Part shown: in pieces, positions 1 through 6,374 of the stretch
Numbering within the stretch: position 1 is the stretch's first letter
Layout: the number at the start of each line of letters is the position of its first letter
Translations under genes and position numbers: made by a program
Source: a virus
IMG/VR virus record: IMGVR_UViG_3300044846_003597
Coordinates: 1 to 25,772 of that record
Length of the DNA: 25,772 bases
Direction: 5' to 3' (one strand)
The notes under the pieces: generated by a model
Databases searched by the model: none
Told to the model about the DNA's origin: nothing
What the model saw: the letters and a program-made list of their open reading frames with translations, nothing else

Positions 1-339
1 GATTGGTTTACCATTTTCATCAACACTAACAAATACCATTTTATCTATTTTTAATATTTCGTTTTTGGTGTCTTTTATTCTGGCTACAACCTTTAATGTA
101 ATTGAAGTTCTACCAAATGAAACCGCATCAACACCAATTTCAATAACATCATTAAGATATGATGGTTTCATAAAGTTAATTTCTGACATCAATTTTGTAA
201 CAATTTTATTTGTTTCTAACTGACATATGGTATAGATTGAAGCTTCTTCGTCAATCCATTTTAATAGTTGTCCACCAAACAAAGACCCCCTTGAATTTAG
301 GTCTTCGTATTTTATTAATTTTCTTGTTTTAAAGTTCAT
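1..339 (-). CDS. Acyl-CoA thioesterase, hotdog fold (3' end beyond the window)
   Basis: This frame begins with ATG at 339 and stays open to base 1, giving 113 residues; the C-terminus lies outside the window. The N-terminal part has the acyl-CoA hydrolase pattern: an LNSRGSLFGGQLLKWIDEEA stretch at about residues 15-34 (Asn, GG and Asp/Glu are the recognisable positions), then KLMSEINF and FGRTSITLKV, as in YciA/ACOT-type hotdog enzymes. Such enzymes hydrolyse acyl-CoA to free acid and CoA in the cytoplasm. From memory the sequence closely resembles Flavobacteriia housekeeping thioesterases, so capture from a host is likely. It is the last visible gene of the leftward operon, 22 bases after the DUF2452 gene. 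The hotdog family assignment is firm; the substrate is unknown. Confidence 0.85.
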   Translation of the reverse strand, partial: MNFKTRKLIKYEDLNSRGSLFGGQLLKWIDEEASIYTICQLETNKIVTKLMSEINFMKPSYLNDVIEIGVDAVSFGRTSITLKVVARIKDTKNEILKIDKMVFVSVDENGKPI

Positions 340-361
340 TATCTAATTTGTTCATAATTTT

Positions 362-763
362 TTATTGTTTTATCCATTTTCTATCTGAACTTAATTCATA
401 TGTACCAATAAAAGAATCAAATTTTTTCCACTCTTCTGGTGATAGTAGAGATAGTGTGTTTACCCCATTAAAAGAATATAGGTAGTATGTTTTACCTACT
501 ATTGGGTCGAATGATATTTTAGACTCCCATACCAAAATAGAATCATTATACTCTTGGTATAATTTTTCTATTTTTTTTATGATTTCATTTTTTTCTTTAT
601 TAAAAACATCGACCATTTTTTTGGCCGATTCAGTTTTTATTAAATCAATTTTTGGTAATTCAAAAGAGGGTGCACCAATATTAGTTGGGTACGATTTAAT
701 CTTTGCATCATAACCGTTTAATTCATCCCAAACAACTAAATCTGGTTTCTTTTTTTCATTCAT
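362..763 (-). CDS. DUF2452 family protein
   Basis: This 133-residue protein matches the pattern I know for DUF2452, a family of unknown function mostly from Bacteroidota. The N-terminus has KKPDLVVWDELNGYDAKIKS and then a Pro/Gly segment NIGAPSFELP. A charged helix follows (about 45-75), and the C-terminal half has FDPIVGKTYYLYSFNG and FIGTYELSSDRKWIK. The family's typical length is similar, so the gene looks intact. There is no signal peptide or membrane segment, so it is probably cytoplasmic. The ATG at 763 has an A-rich leader. It lies between a small lipoprotein-like ORF and the thioesterase in the leftward operon. No function can be inferred; its main value is as a marker of a Bacteroidota host. 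Confidence 0.8.
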   Translation of the reverse strand: MNEKKKPDLVVWDELNGYDAKIKSYPTNIGAPSFELPKIDLIKTESAKKMVDVFNKEKNEIIKKIEKLYQEYNDSILVWESKISFDPIVGKTYYLYSFNGVNTLSLLSPEEWKKFDSFIGTYELSSDRKWIKQ

Positions 764-778
764 TTTTATGTTTTTAAA

Positions 779-886
779 TTAATTTTTAGTACATCCACTC
801 AATGCACTAACAATAACGGCAATCCCATAAATGAGTGTTATAAAAAATATAATTTTTGTAATTATTTTTTCCGTTTTTGTTTGCAT
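779..886 (-). CDS. Small lipoprotein-like membrane peptide (35 aa)
   Basis: This is a short frame from ATG at 886 to TAA at 779-781. It encodes a charged N-terminus (MQTKTEKIITK), one hydrophobic segment (IIFFITLIYGIAVIV) and then ALSGC followed by only four residues. LSGC fits a lipobox, so the product could be a lipid-anchored peptide, or simply a single-pass membrane peptide. It fills the gap between the 56-residue gene and DUF2452, with 4 bases to the former and 15 to the latter, as expected in a compact operon. It is too short for compositional proof of coding. Confidence 0.45.
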   Translation of the reverse strand: MQTKTEKIITKIIFFITLIYGIAVIVSALSGCTKN

Positions 887-890
887 TTAA

Positions 891-1061
891 TTACTCAAAT
901 TCAATTTTTTGAGTTACAATGTACTCCTTTAAAGCGTTCTCAGCTTCAATTTTTGTATCAAACGTACCAATAACTTGGTCGAACTCTGTCGGGTCACTTA
1001 CCGCAAATTTACCGTTTAATGTTTCATAAACGAATGTGTCTAAAATTTCTTGTGCTACCAT
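891..1061 (-). CDS. Hypothetical small acidic protein (56 aa)
   Basis: The frame runs from ATG at 1061 to TAA at 891-893. The leader before the ATG is a run of A residues, the translation-start style seen across the window. The product reads VAQEILDTFVYETLNGKFAV, then DQVIGTFDTKIEAENALKEY, an alternation of strand and helix suggesting a small folded cytoplasmic domain. No cysteines, membrane segment or known motif are visible. It sits 17 bases after the 67-residue gene and 4 bases before the lipoprotein-like peptide, all on the minus strand. I do not recognise the family; position, leader and balanced composition support a real gene. Confidence 0.6.
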   Translation of the reverse strand: MVAQEILDTFVYETLNGKFAVSDPTEFDQVIGTFDTKIEAENALKEYIVTQKIEFE

Positions 1062-1078
1062 TTTTTTTATTTTATTTT

Positions 1079-1282
1079 TTAAAAATTATCCCAATCTGTT
1101 AAATCAATTTCTTCTCCCGTTGCTTCATCCTTTGCCCAAACAATAGTCCCCAAACCAGATGGTGTGAACATGAATGTCCATCTTTCACCGGCTGTTGGCA
1201 TGGAATCATTCTTTTTTTTCATTTCTTTTTTCCACTTCTCGAATTTTTTAATTTCCGATTCGGTTAGTTCAAATTTATACAT
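1079..1282 (-). CDS. Hypothetical protein (67 aa)
   Basis: A lysine-rich N-terminal helix (KFELTESEIKKFEKWKKEMK) is followed by a compact C-terminal part, ERWTFMFTPSGLGTIVWAKD, ending in an acidic DLTDWDNF. I chose ATG at 1282. A GTG two codons upstream (1288) is in frame and would add Met-Ile. The gene overlaps the stop of its upstream neighbour by 8 bases, which suggests translational coupling. The aromatic, glycine-containing C-terminus looks like a small beta domain. No membrane segment or catalytic motif is visible and no family is recognised. Confidence 0.65.
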   Translation of the reverse strand: MYKFELTESEIKKFEKWKKEMKKKNDSMPTAGERWTFMFTPSGLGTIVWAKDEATGEEIDLTDWDNF

Positions 1283-1523
1283 AATCACTTTTGGTTATTC
1301 TTATTGTTATTCCGGCAGTACCTGAAGAAAGTTCATATTTGTTGAATCTATTATCATTAATAAACCCATAATTTTTAAATCTAAAAATAATAACTTCCTT
1401 ATCTTCAAAATAACAATGAATTGCATTTGTTGCATAATCAATATGTGGGTGTTTTAATAGACCTTGTTTCCATGGTTGTTTAAAATCGTCTTCAAATTCT
1501 TCAGGTGTTATATGAATGTACAT
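1275..1523 (-). CDS. Hypothetical protein (82 aa)
   Basis: The product opens MYIHITPEEFEDDFKQPW and contains hydrophobic strands (AIHCYFEDKEVIIFRFKNYG and GTAGITIRITKSDYV), suggesting a small alpha-beta protein. It starts 3 bases after the stop of the D12 methylase gene and overlaps the next gene by 8 bases, so it is read as part of the same leftward operon. There is one cysteine and no membrane helix. Family and function are not recognised; the placement beside the methylase gives no firm clue. Confidence 0.6.
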   Translation of the reverse strand: MYIHITPEEFEDDFKQPWKQGLLKHPHIDYATNAIHCYFEDKEVIIFRFKNYGFINDNRFNKYELSSGTAGITIRITKSDYV

Positions 1524-1526
1524 TAA

Positions 1527-2327
1527 TTAATAATTCTTCCAAAGAGTTTCTGTTTTTATTTTAGGATTAAAGTTACCATCAATGGTTTTAACTTCGAAAT
1601 TAATCTTAGTAAAACCGTTATCAGTTAGCGTTTCATATAGTTCACAATCATAACCACTAATTAGAATTTTAGAACTACTATTAATAACCGCATCTAAAAA
1701 ATCTAAATGACCTTCTCTATTCATATCAACACTATACCTTGCTCCGGTTCTTGTTGATTGTTCATAAGGTGGGTCGCAGTAAATCATATTCTTTGAGTCG
1801 TTGTATTTCCTGATTAAATCATTACCGTTTGTATTAGTAACGATTACTCTTGATAAACGATTGTGAAGTTCCGGTAATCTATCAATACAAGATAAGAAAT
1901 CAGAAACCGCTTTACTCATGTTTCTTCTAATACTTGAGTTGGATGAGAAACCACCAATGCCGTTATGTGATGTTCTATTTACATAGAAAAAATAAAACGC
2001 CCTATCTTCAATTGAGATTTCTTGTTTTAGTTTTTGTTTGAATTCTTTTCGGATATCATCGGAATAAAGAATCAAGTCACATCTGTCCTTAAATCTTTGA
2101 AACATTTCAGGGTCAGATAGTACCTTATACAATGAATAAACATTTTGGTCTAAGTCGTTATAAACTTCAACCTTTGCTGGTTCTTTTTTTAAACCAATAG
2201 AGTACGAACCACCAAATGGTTCAACATAAATGTCATAGTCCTCTTTGTTTGGAAAATATTGTATAATATTATTGAACATCGTTCCTTTACCTCCGTAAAA
2301 TCTTATTGGTGCGTTAAATCTTTTCAT
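1527..2327 (-). CDS. D12-class DNA adenine (N6) methyltransferase
   Basis: This 266-residue protein transfers a methyl group from S-adenosylmethionine to adenine N6 in DNA. The order of motifs is that of the Dam/D12 (alpha) class: FYGGK near residues 10-14, the AdoMet-binding VEPFGGS at 35-41, and the catalytic YCDPPYEQ with DPPY at 185-188. KILISGYDCELYETL and a C-terminal KIKTETLWKNY complete the usual fold. Length is normal for the family, so it should be active. No restriction partner is nearby, so it is probably a solitary phage methylase protecting phage DNA or changing expression. It lies 1 base after the LAGLIDADG endonuclease gene. The target site cannot be read from sequence. Confidence 0.9.
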   Translation of the reverse strand: MKRFNAPIRFYGGKGTMFNNIIQYFPNKEDYDIYVEPFGGSYSIGLKKEPAKVEVYNDLDQNVYSLYKVLSDPEMFQRFKDRCDLILYSDDIRKEFKQKLKQEISIEDRAFYFFYVNRTSHNGIGGFSSNSSIRRNMSKAVSDFLSCIDRLPELHNRLSRVIVTNTNGNDLIRKYNDSKNMIYCDPPYEQSTRTGARYSVDMNREGHLDFLDAVINSSSKILISGYDCELYETLTDNGFTKINFEVKTIDGNFNPKIKTETLWKNY

Positions 2328-2328
2328 C

Positions 2329-3135
2329 TTATTTTTTACCTTCTTTTTTTAAAACTTTTTTGAATATTTCTTTTTTTCTTTCTAAATAAAATTCAGAATC
2401 ATCATAAAAATAATGATATAGTTTTTTCATATCATTTACTCGTGTTATTTTTAACATAGTTGTATTAGAATTATTTTCCCTAAAATCCTGTTTAGATATC
2501 CCAAAATCATTAAAAATTTGTTTTAAATCATTAAGAAACTCAATCGAACCTCCACAAATATAAAATTCAATTACCTTTGTTTTAAACATCTCGGATATAC
2601 ACCCATCCCCATCAAAATAACCCCTAATGAAATGTCTCATTAGATTATCAGGTATTGGTGGTACTCTAATTAATTTGGTTTTATTTTCAATACAACCCAT
2701 TTTAATTAAATCTGTGGTTAACTTTGTGGAATATACAGAAAATGATGTTTCATTAAATCCATTATTATTAATTGAATTTTTTATTATATTATTAGAATTT
2801 AAACTTTTTTTAAATAATTTAACGTGGTCATAATCTTTGAGTTGTAGTTTTAATTTAACTTCCCCATATTTTTTTTTTCTCATTCTAACATACCCGTCAG
2901 CAAATAAAAACCCTAACCAATAAGATTTTTCCTCATTATCGACTGTTTCAAAAAAATCTTCATTTACACAATATCTTTTTGTCCCAATTATTTCAATATT
3001 GTTTTCTTTAAGTACTTGAAGTATTTTATTTTTTCCATAACCAAAAATTTTAGAAATTTTAACACAACCTTCTCCATTTTTATAATGTTCTATTATGTTA
3101 TTCACTATTTCTTTTCTTATTGTTATTTTTCTCAT
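2329..3135 (-). CDS. LAGLIDADG homing endonuclease
   Basis: This 268-residue protein has both halves of a LAGLIDADG nuclease: YWLGFLFADGYVRMR (motif about 74-82, Asp80) and FIRGYFDGDGCIS (171-180, Asp176 or Asp178). Each motif supplies a helix and acidic residue to the shared active site. The N-terminal 50 residues resemble a helix-turn-helix (VKISKIFGYGKNKILQVLKE), which would help DNA binding. It is free-standing: no intron or intein borders are visible and the neighbouring methylase is whole. Its ATG lies inside the end of a small Lys-rich ORF with a 38-base overlap. Likely role: cuts alleles lacking the element and spreads by repair. Confidence 0.9.
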   Translation of the reverse strand: MRKITIRKEIVNNIIEHYKNGEGCVKISKIFGYGKNKILQVLKENNIEIIGTKRYCVNEDFFETVDNEEKSYWLGFLFADGYVRMRKKKYGEVKLKLQLKDYDHVKLFKKSLNSNNIIKNSINNNGFNETSFSVYSTKLTTDLIKMGCIENKTKLIRVPPIPDNLMRHFIRGYFDGDGCISEMFKTKVIEFYICGGSIEFLNDLKQIFNDFGISKQDFRENNSNTTMLKITRVNDMKKLYHYFYDDSEFYLERKKEIFKKVLKKEGKK

Positions 3136-3256
3136 AGTATTTCTCCATTGTTTTTTTATTTATTTTTTCTTTGTTACGATAATAATACTCTTTAGCCCAA
3201 TTTCGTTGAGCCTCAATTTTTTCTTGTTCTGTTTTGTATTTTTTTAATCGTCCCAT
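3098..3256 (-). CDS. Small Lys/Arg-rich protein overlapping the homing endonuclease (52 aa)
   Basis: The frame runs from ATG at 3256 to TAA at 3098-3100 and encodes MGRLKKYKTEQEKIEAQRNW, then EYYYRNKEKINKK and MEKYYEKNNNKK. The pattern (GRxKKY start, EYYxRNKEKI repeat-like basic helices) is one I recall from many small phage and giant-virus proteins of unknown role; a nucleic-acid contact is plausible from charge. Its last 38 bases overlap the start of the LAGLIDADG gene in another frame. The C-terminal NNNKKRNSE looks frayed, so the natural end may have been altered when the nuclease gene arrived; this is inference. The ATG has an A-rich upstream context. Confidence 0.6.
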   Translation of the reverse strand: MGRLKKYKTEQEKIEAQRNWAKEYYYRNKEKINKKTMEKYYEKNNNKKRNSE

Positions 3257-3286
3257 TTAATATAAATATATAACTAAAAGAATTTA

Positions 3287-4420
3287 TTAATCTTTTTTAT
3301 ACTCATCTAATAACTCATCATTTGTGAGTGTACCATATTTGTTTGATAATTCATCTGTATTAATTTCAGCGTACATTACATGTAATGTATTTTTTAACTC
3401 GTCCGCCAATGATAATGACTCAGAAATAACTCTAAGAATTTTATATGGGTCAGCATTAGAACCCGGTCTTCTATCCTCAAGATAGCCTTTCCATGTTTCA
3501 CCAACAGTTTTTGGTACTCTTATTGATGCTCCTCTATCTGATATACCCCATGAGAATTTATCAATAGATTGAGTTTCATATTTACCGGTTAATCTTAAAT
3601 GATTATCCGAACCATAGTTATTAATATGTTCTTTTGCTCTTGAATCGAATGTTCTAAAGATAGCAGTGAAATACTCTTCTCCACCTTCTTCTCTCATTTT
3701 CTTATTTGAAAAGTTTGTATGTAAACCTGAACCATTCCATTCTCCTGTTGTGATTGGTTTAGGGTGTAACTCAATTGCTACCGAATATCTTTCAGAAATT
3801 TTATTTAAGAAATAACGAGACATCCATAAATCGTCAGCACCTTTTAATTTACCTTTAGAAAATATTTGATATTCCCATTGACCCAACGCAACTTCTGCGT
3901 TCGTTCCTTCAACATTGATACCATAGTTTAAACACATATCTAAATGTTCATCACTAATAAGTCTACCAACAACATGACCACCAACACCACAATAATATTT
4001 TCCTTGTGGGTCAATCATCCCACCATTTTCAAAACCCAATACAGGTTGGTTATGTCCTGAACGAATAAAATATTCTTGTTCAAATCCAATCCATAAATCT
4101 TCATCTTCATTTCCTAAATGGAATCTTTGATTTGATTTGTGTGTTCCACCATTACCATCAAGTACCTCACACAATACATAGACTGTTGGGTAATCATCTT
4201 TACTGTTTTCGTTTTTATAAAATCTAACCGGTTTTAAATAACAATCGGAGAAGTTACCCTCCGCCTGATTTGTTGAACTTCCATCAAATCCCCAATTAGG
4301 AATTTCACTAATAACTAATCCAGTATTTTTTGGATTATAATCGACAACTTTAATTTTGCTTCTAAGATTTGGTTCGGGTAAACAACCATCTAACCAAATG
4401 TACTCAAATTTTATTTTCAT
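3287..4420 (-). CDS. glnII: Glutamine synthetase, type II (GSII)
   Basis: The enzyme joins ammonia to glutamate with ATP. All expected signatures are present in this 377-residue protein: the N-terminal beta-grasp region with WGFDGSST (43-50), metal/glutamate residues in FEQEYF (113-118), EGTNAEVALGQWEYQ (171-185), NGSGLHTNFS (229-238), LRLTGKYET (275-283), GASIRVP (297-303) and EDRRPGSNADPY (315-326). This is the eukaryote-like GSII form that Bacteroidota also carry. It extends about 35-40 residues past the last conserved block, apparently longer than the bacterial versions I recall. It is embedded among phage-type small genes, so it would be an auxiliary metabolic gene raising glutamine supply for nucleotide and amino-sugar synthesis. 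No catalytic residue seems missing. Confidence 0.93.
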   Translation of the reverse strand: MKIKFEYIWLDGCLPEPNLRSKIKVVDYNPKNTGLVISEIPNWGFDGSSTNQAEGNFSDCYLKPVRFYKNENSKDDYPTVYVLCEVLDGNGGTHKSNQRFHLGNEDEDLWIGFEQEYFIRSGHNQPVLGFENGGMIDPQGKYYCGVGGHVVGRLISDEHLDMCLNYGINVEGTNAEVALGQWEYQIFSKGKLKGADDLWMSRYFLNKISERYSVAIELHPKPITTGEWNGSGLHTNFSNKKMREEGGEEYFTAIFRTFDSRAKEHINNYGSDNHLRLTGKYETQSIDKFSWGISDRGASIRVPKTVGETWKGYLEDRRPGSNADPYKILRVISESLSLADELKNTLHVMYAEINTDELSNKYGTLTNDELLDEYKKD

Positions 4421-4423
4421 ATA

Positions 4424-4630
4424 TTACTTTTTTGAATATGCTTTTTGTGATTGAACTCCCGCCATGAATATTAACCATCTAATAGTTAATCCCCAAGAGG
4501 GTGTGTAAACTCCAGTTTCTAAAAACTCATATTTATGGTAGTAAAAAACTGGTGTTGGGATTAAAAACCAATGATGTTTCTTTTTAATAATAAAGAAATC
4601 GGTTATCCATTTTTCTTGTACTTTATCCAT
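4424..4630 (-). CDS. Hypothetical small membrane-associated protein (68 aa)
   Basis: This 68-residue product has a basic, aromatic N-terminal half (ITDFFIIKKKHHWFLIPTPV), a YHKYEFLETGVYTPSWG segment and one moderately hydrophobic stretch, LTIRWLIFMAGV, before a Lys-rich end. It may be peripheral or single-pass in the membrane. The ATG at 4630 overlaps the stop of the 57-residue upstream gene by 8 bases, and the stop falls 3 bases before the glutamine synthetase gene, so the three are likely cotranslated. No family is recognised. Confidence 0.6.
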   Translation of the reverse strand: MDKVQEKWITDFFIIKKKHHWFLIPTPVFYYHKYEFLETGVYTPSWGLTIRWLIFMAGVQSQKAYSKK

Positions 4631-4796
4631 TTTTTTTATTTTTTAAATAATCAAGTATGATATTAAAAGAACCTAATGAGATAATACCAAACCCGAAATA
4701 TTTTTCAAGTTCAACATTATCAGTTTGTAATCCGTACTTCTCAATTAGAATGCCCGTCAATATCATCATTATGTATATGATTCTTTTTATTTTCAT
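4623..4796 (-). CDS. Small two-helix membrane protein (57 aa)
   Basis: The frame runs from ATG at 4796 to TAA at 4623-4625. The product has a basic start (MKIKR) and two hydrophobic stretches, IIYIMMILTGILI and YFGFGIISLGSFNIIL, then KNKKNG: a small hairpin-type inner-membrane protein. It overlaps the end of the 82-residue gene by 56 bases in another frame and the start of the following gene by 8 bases (stop and ATG interleaved). Clean hydrophobic periodicity and coupling to the next gene argue that it is real despite the overlap. Function unknown. Confidence 0.55.
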   Translation of the reverse strand: MKIKRIIYIMMILTGILIEKYGLQTDNVELEKYFGFGIISLGSFNIILDYLKNKKNG

Positions 4797-4989
4797 TGTC
4801 TTTTAATTTTTCTAAACATTTATATATGCAATGGGATTCCAAGATACTAAAAGCACCCTGTTTATTTGCATGATTAAGAGCCATTTCAAGAATGGCGTGT
4901 GAAACTTCGGGTTTTAAATTGTTGACAAATACGTTCAAATCTTCTTTTTCATCGTATTCAAACTCCCCACCAAATAAAAATTCACTCAT
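4741..4989 (-). CDS. Hypothetical acidic protein, first gene of the leftward operon (82 aa)
   Basis: The product starts MSEFLFGGEFEYDEKEDLNV, continues with a helical segment, SHAILEMALNHANKQGAFS, and ends with a His/Asn/Asp-rich low-complexity tail (NENKKNHIHNDDIDGHSN) that could bind metal but is more likely an unconstrained tail overlapping the next gene. It is the promoter-proximal gene of the minus-strand block. A good Bacteroidota-type promoter lies so close that the transcript would have almost no leader. No family is recognised. Confidence 0.6.
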   Translation of the reverse strand: MSEFLFGGEFEYDEKEDLNVFVNNLKPEVSHAILEMALNHANKQGAFSILESHCIYKCLEKLKDNENKKNHIHNDDIDGHSN

Positions 4990-4994
4990 ATTGA

Positions 4995-5026
4995 CAAATA
5001 TATGAAAAAAAAACGAAAAGACAAAA
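4995..5026 (-). promoter_or_regulatory. Bacteroidota-type promoter for the leftward operon
   Basis: On the minus strand the sequence holds TTTTG (5026-5022), 19 bases, then TATATTTG (5002-4995). This matches the known Bacteroidota consensus of a -33 TTG, a 19-base spacer and a -7 TAnnTTTG. The -7 box ends only 5 bases before the ATG at 4989, so transcription would start at or next to the start codon. The spacer is rich in T on that strand. In AT-rich DNA chance matches occur, but the full consensus with correct spacing in a divergent intergenic gap is convincing. Confidence 0.55.
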
Positions 5027-5040
5027 TATTTATTTAAAAT

Positions 5041-5406
5041 ATGTCGGTAATAATAAACAACAAACTATACTCAGCAGAATACTTATCCACAACTGAGGAA
5101 ATAACCAAAGGTATGATGGGTAGACCTTCATTAGAAGGTTGTATGGTTTTTAAAATGGGAATGGGTCACCATTCATTTTGGATGAAAAATTGTCTAATAC
5201 CGTTAGATATTGTATTTGTAAATAAAAATAGAATCAACGGTATTCATCTAAACTGTCCATTGGTTGACCGACACAGAATGACACCACCAAAATATACAGG
5301 TATAGGTGACCATGTTATAGAATTTCCAGCGGGTACCGCTAATGACTTTAAGGTTGGGGATAAGGTTAATATGTACTTAGGTACACCTAAGAACCCGGTT
5401 CAGTAA
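5041..5406 (+). CDS. DUF192 family protein
   Basis: This 121-residue protein is a complete DUF192 domain. It has TTEEITKGMMGRPSL (16-31), where the G-M-M/L-G-R turn is typical, then HHSFWMKNCLIPLDIVFV (43-60) with the hallmark F-W-M-K-N, and a C-terminal VIEFPAGTANDFKVGD. The domain is a small beta fold found in bacteria, archaea and many phages; its biochemical role is not settled. Many cellular members carry a signal peptide; this one does not, so it is probably cytoplasmic. It is read rightward alone, divergent from the leftward operon, and its last 20 bases overlap the end of the methyltransferase gene. Confidence 0.9.
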   Translation: MSVIINNKLYSAEYLSTTEEITKGMMGRPSLEGCMVFKMGMGHHSFWMKNCLIPLDIVFVNKNRINGIHLNCPLVDRHRMTPPKYTGIGDHVIEFPAGTANDFKVGDKVNMYLGTPKNPVQ

Positions 5407-6286
5407 ACAATTTTAATTGTTTTTTTTCATCTCTATGACCATAGATTCTACCCATTGCTATGTTTGTGTAGTTTTCTGATAGTTCGAAACCGATAAAGTT
5501 ATCTTTATTACCCAAAACTTCATTTGCTAAAAATGTTGTACCACTACCCGAAAACGGGTCCATGATAATATCATTTTTAAATGATAGGATTTTAATTGCT
5601 TTCATTGGGATATCCAAAGAATATGTTGCTTTAGTTAGTGATTTGGTATCGTTAAAGTACTTCCATTGACCAAAAACAAGTTCCATAAACTCATTTTTAT
5701 CTTTATCCTCGTAGATTCTTTTATTTTTTACTTTACCTTCCTCATCTTCAACTTGAGTTGTTGTGTAATCCCAAAAAGGAAGACCTTTAGAATTTTTCTT
5801 ATAGTCCTTTTTATATGCAAGAATTACACATTCTTTAGGGTTGTAAATGTAAGGTGAAGAAGATGACATCCAAGAACCCCAAGCCGTAGTTTTTGAACGG
5901 TGTGGAGAATCTTCCTCTAAATCTACAATACCAAAGAAACCGAAACCAATTTCTTTCATTATTTGCCAAAATTCGGATGCGATGAATACTCTACCTCCTC
6001 GTTCTCTAACATTAACTTCATATGGTATGTTTAATGCAACCCTACCATCATCCTTTAGTGTTCTATAAACTTCAGATAACCATATTTTACACCATTCAAA
6101 GTAATCATCCATAGGTTCGTTGTCAATGTGTACATCATATGAAATACCAACATTATACGGACAACTTGTTACCACTAAGTCCACACAACTGTCAGGTAGT
6201 TGTTTCATACCCTCAACACAATCAATATTGTGGATTTTATTCAACATTTTTTTAAATTCAGGTAAATTTTTTATTTTGTTTTCCAT
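5387..6286 (-). CDS. DNA methyltransferase, beta class (N4-cytosine or N6-adenine)
   Basis: In this 299-residue protein the catalytic motif comes first, DLVVTSCPYNVGISYD (TSCPY at 40-44), and the AdoMet-binding motif last, DPFSGSGTTFLA (243-251). That order defines the beta class. The catalytic tetrapeptide is S-C-P-Y rather than S-P-P-Y or D-P-P-Y. This leans toward N4-cytosine or SPPY-type N6-adenine enzymes, but the base cannot be decided. GFELSENYTNIAMGRI near the C-terminus is also typical. There is no restriction gene beside it, so it is a solitary methylase. Length is normal. The ATG at 6286 faces the GIY-YIG gene across an 88-base AT-rich gap, and its end overlaps DUF192 tail to tail. 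Confidence 0.88.
   Translation of the reverse strand: MENKIKNLPEFKKMLNKIHNIDCVEGMKQLPDSCVDLVVTSCPYNVGISYDVHIDNEPMDDYFEWCKIWLSEVYRTLKDDGRVALNIPYEVNVRERGGRVFIASEFWQIMKEIGFGFFGIVDLEEDSPHRSKTTAWGSWMSSSSPYIYNPKECVILAYKKDYKKNSKGLPFWDYTTTQVEDEEGKVKNKRIYEDKDKNEFMELVFGQWKYFNDTKSLTKATYSLDIPMKAIKILSFKNDIIMDPFSGSGTTFLANEVLGNKDNFIGFELSENYTNIAMGRIYGHRDEKKQLKLFTEPGS
5405..5427 (+). terminator. Probable rho-independent terminator after DUF192
   Basis: Right at the stop codon, AAACAA and TTGTTT form a 6-bp arm pair around TTTTAA, followed by a run of T to 5427. The stem holds a single G-C pair, so it is weak, but the T tract is long (8 T including the stem end). It lies inside the 3' end of the opposing methyltransferase gene. 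Confidence 0.4.
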
Positions 6287-6374
6287 TTACTATTTGTTTT
6301 CTATTTGATATCTTTCGGTAAAGGTAAGTAATAAAAAACAATAAAACAAATATTTATAAAAAAACATTAAAATT

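Noticed and set aside
2627-2833. Plus-strand open frame (68 aa) inside the LAGLIDADG gene
   Set aside because: It is the complement of a clearly coding sequence with both nuclease motifs; its hydrophobic product reflects AT-rich codons read backwards.
1-6286. Window as bacterial chromosome or prophage because of glutamine synthetase and thioesterase
   Set aside because: Homing endonucleases, solitary methylases, tiny overlapping unknown genes and a gp23-like fragment fit a phage better; no integrase, attachment site or tRNA is visible.
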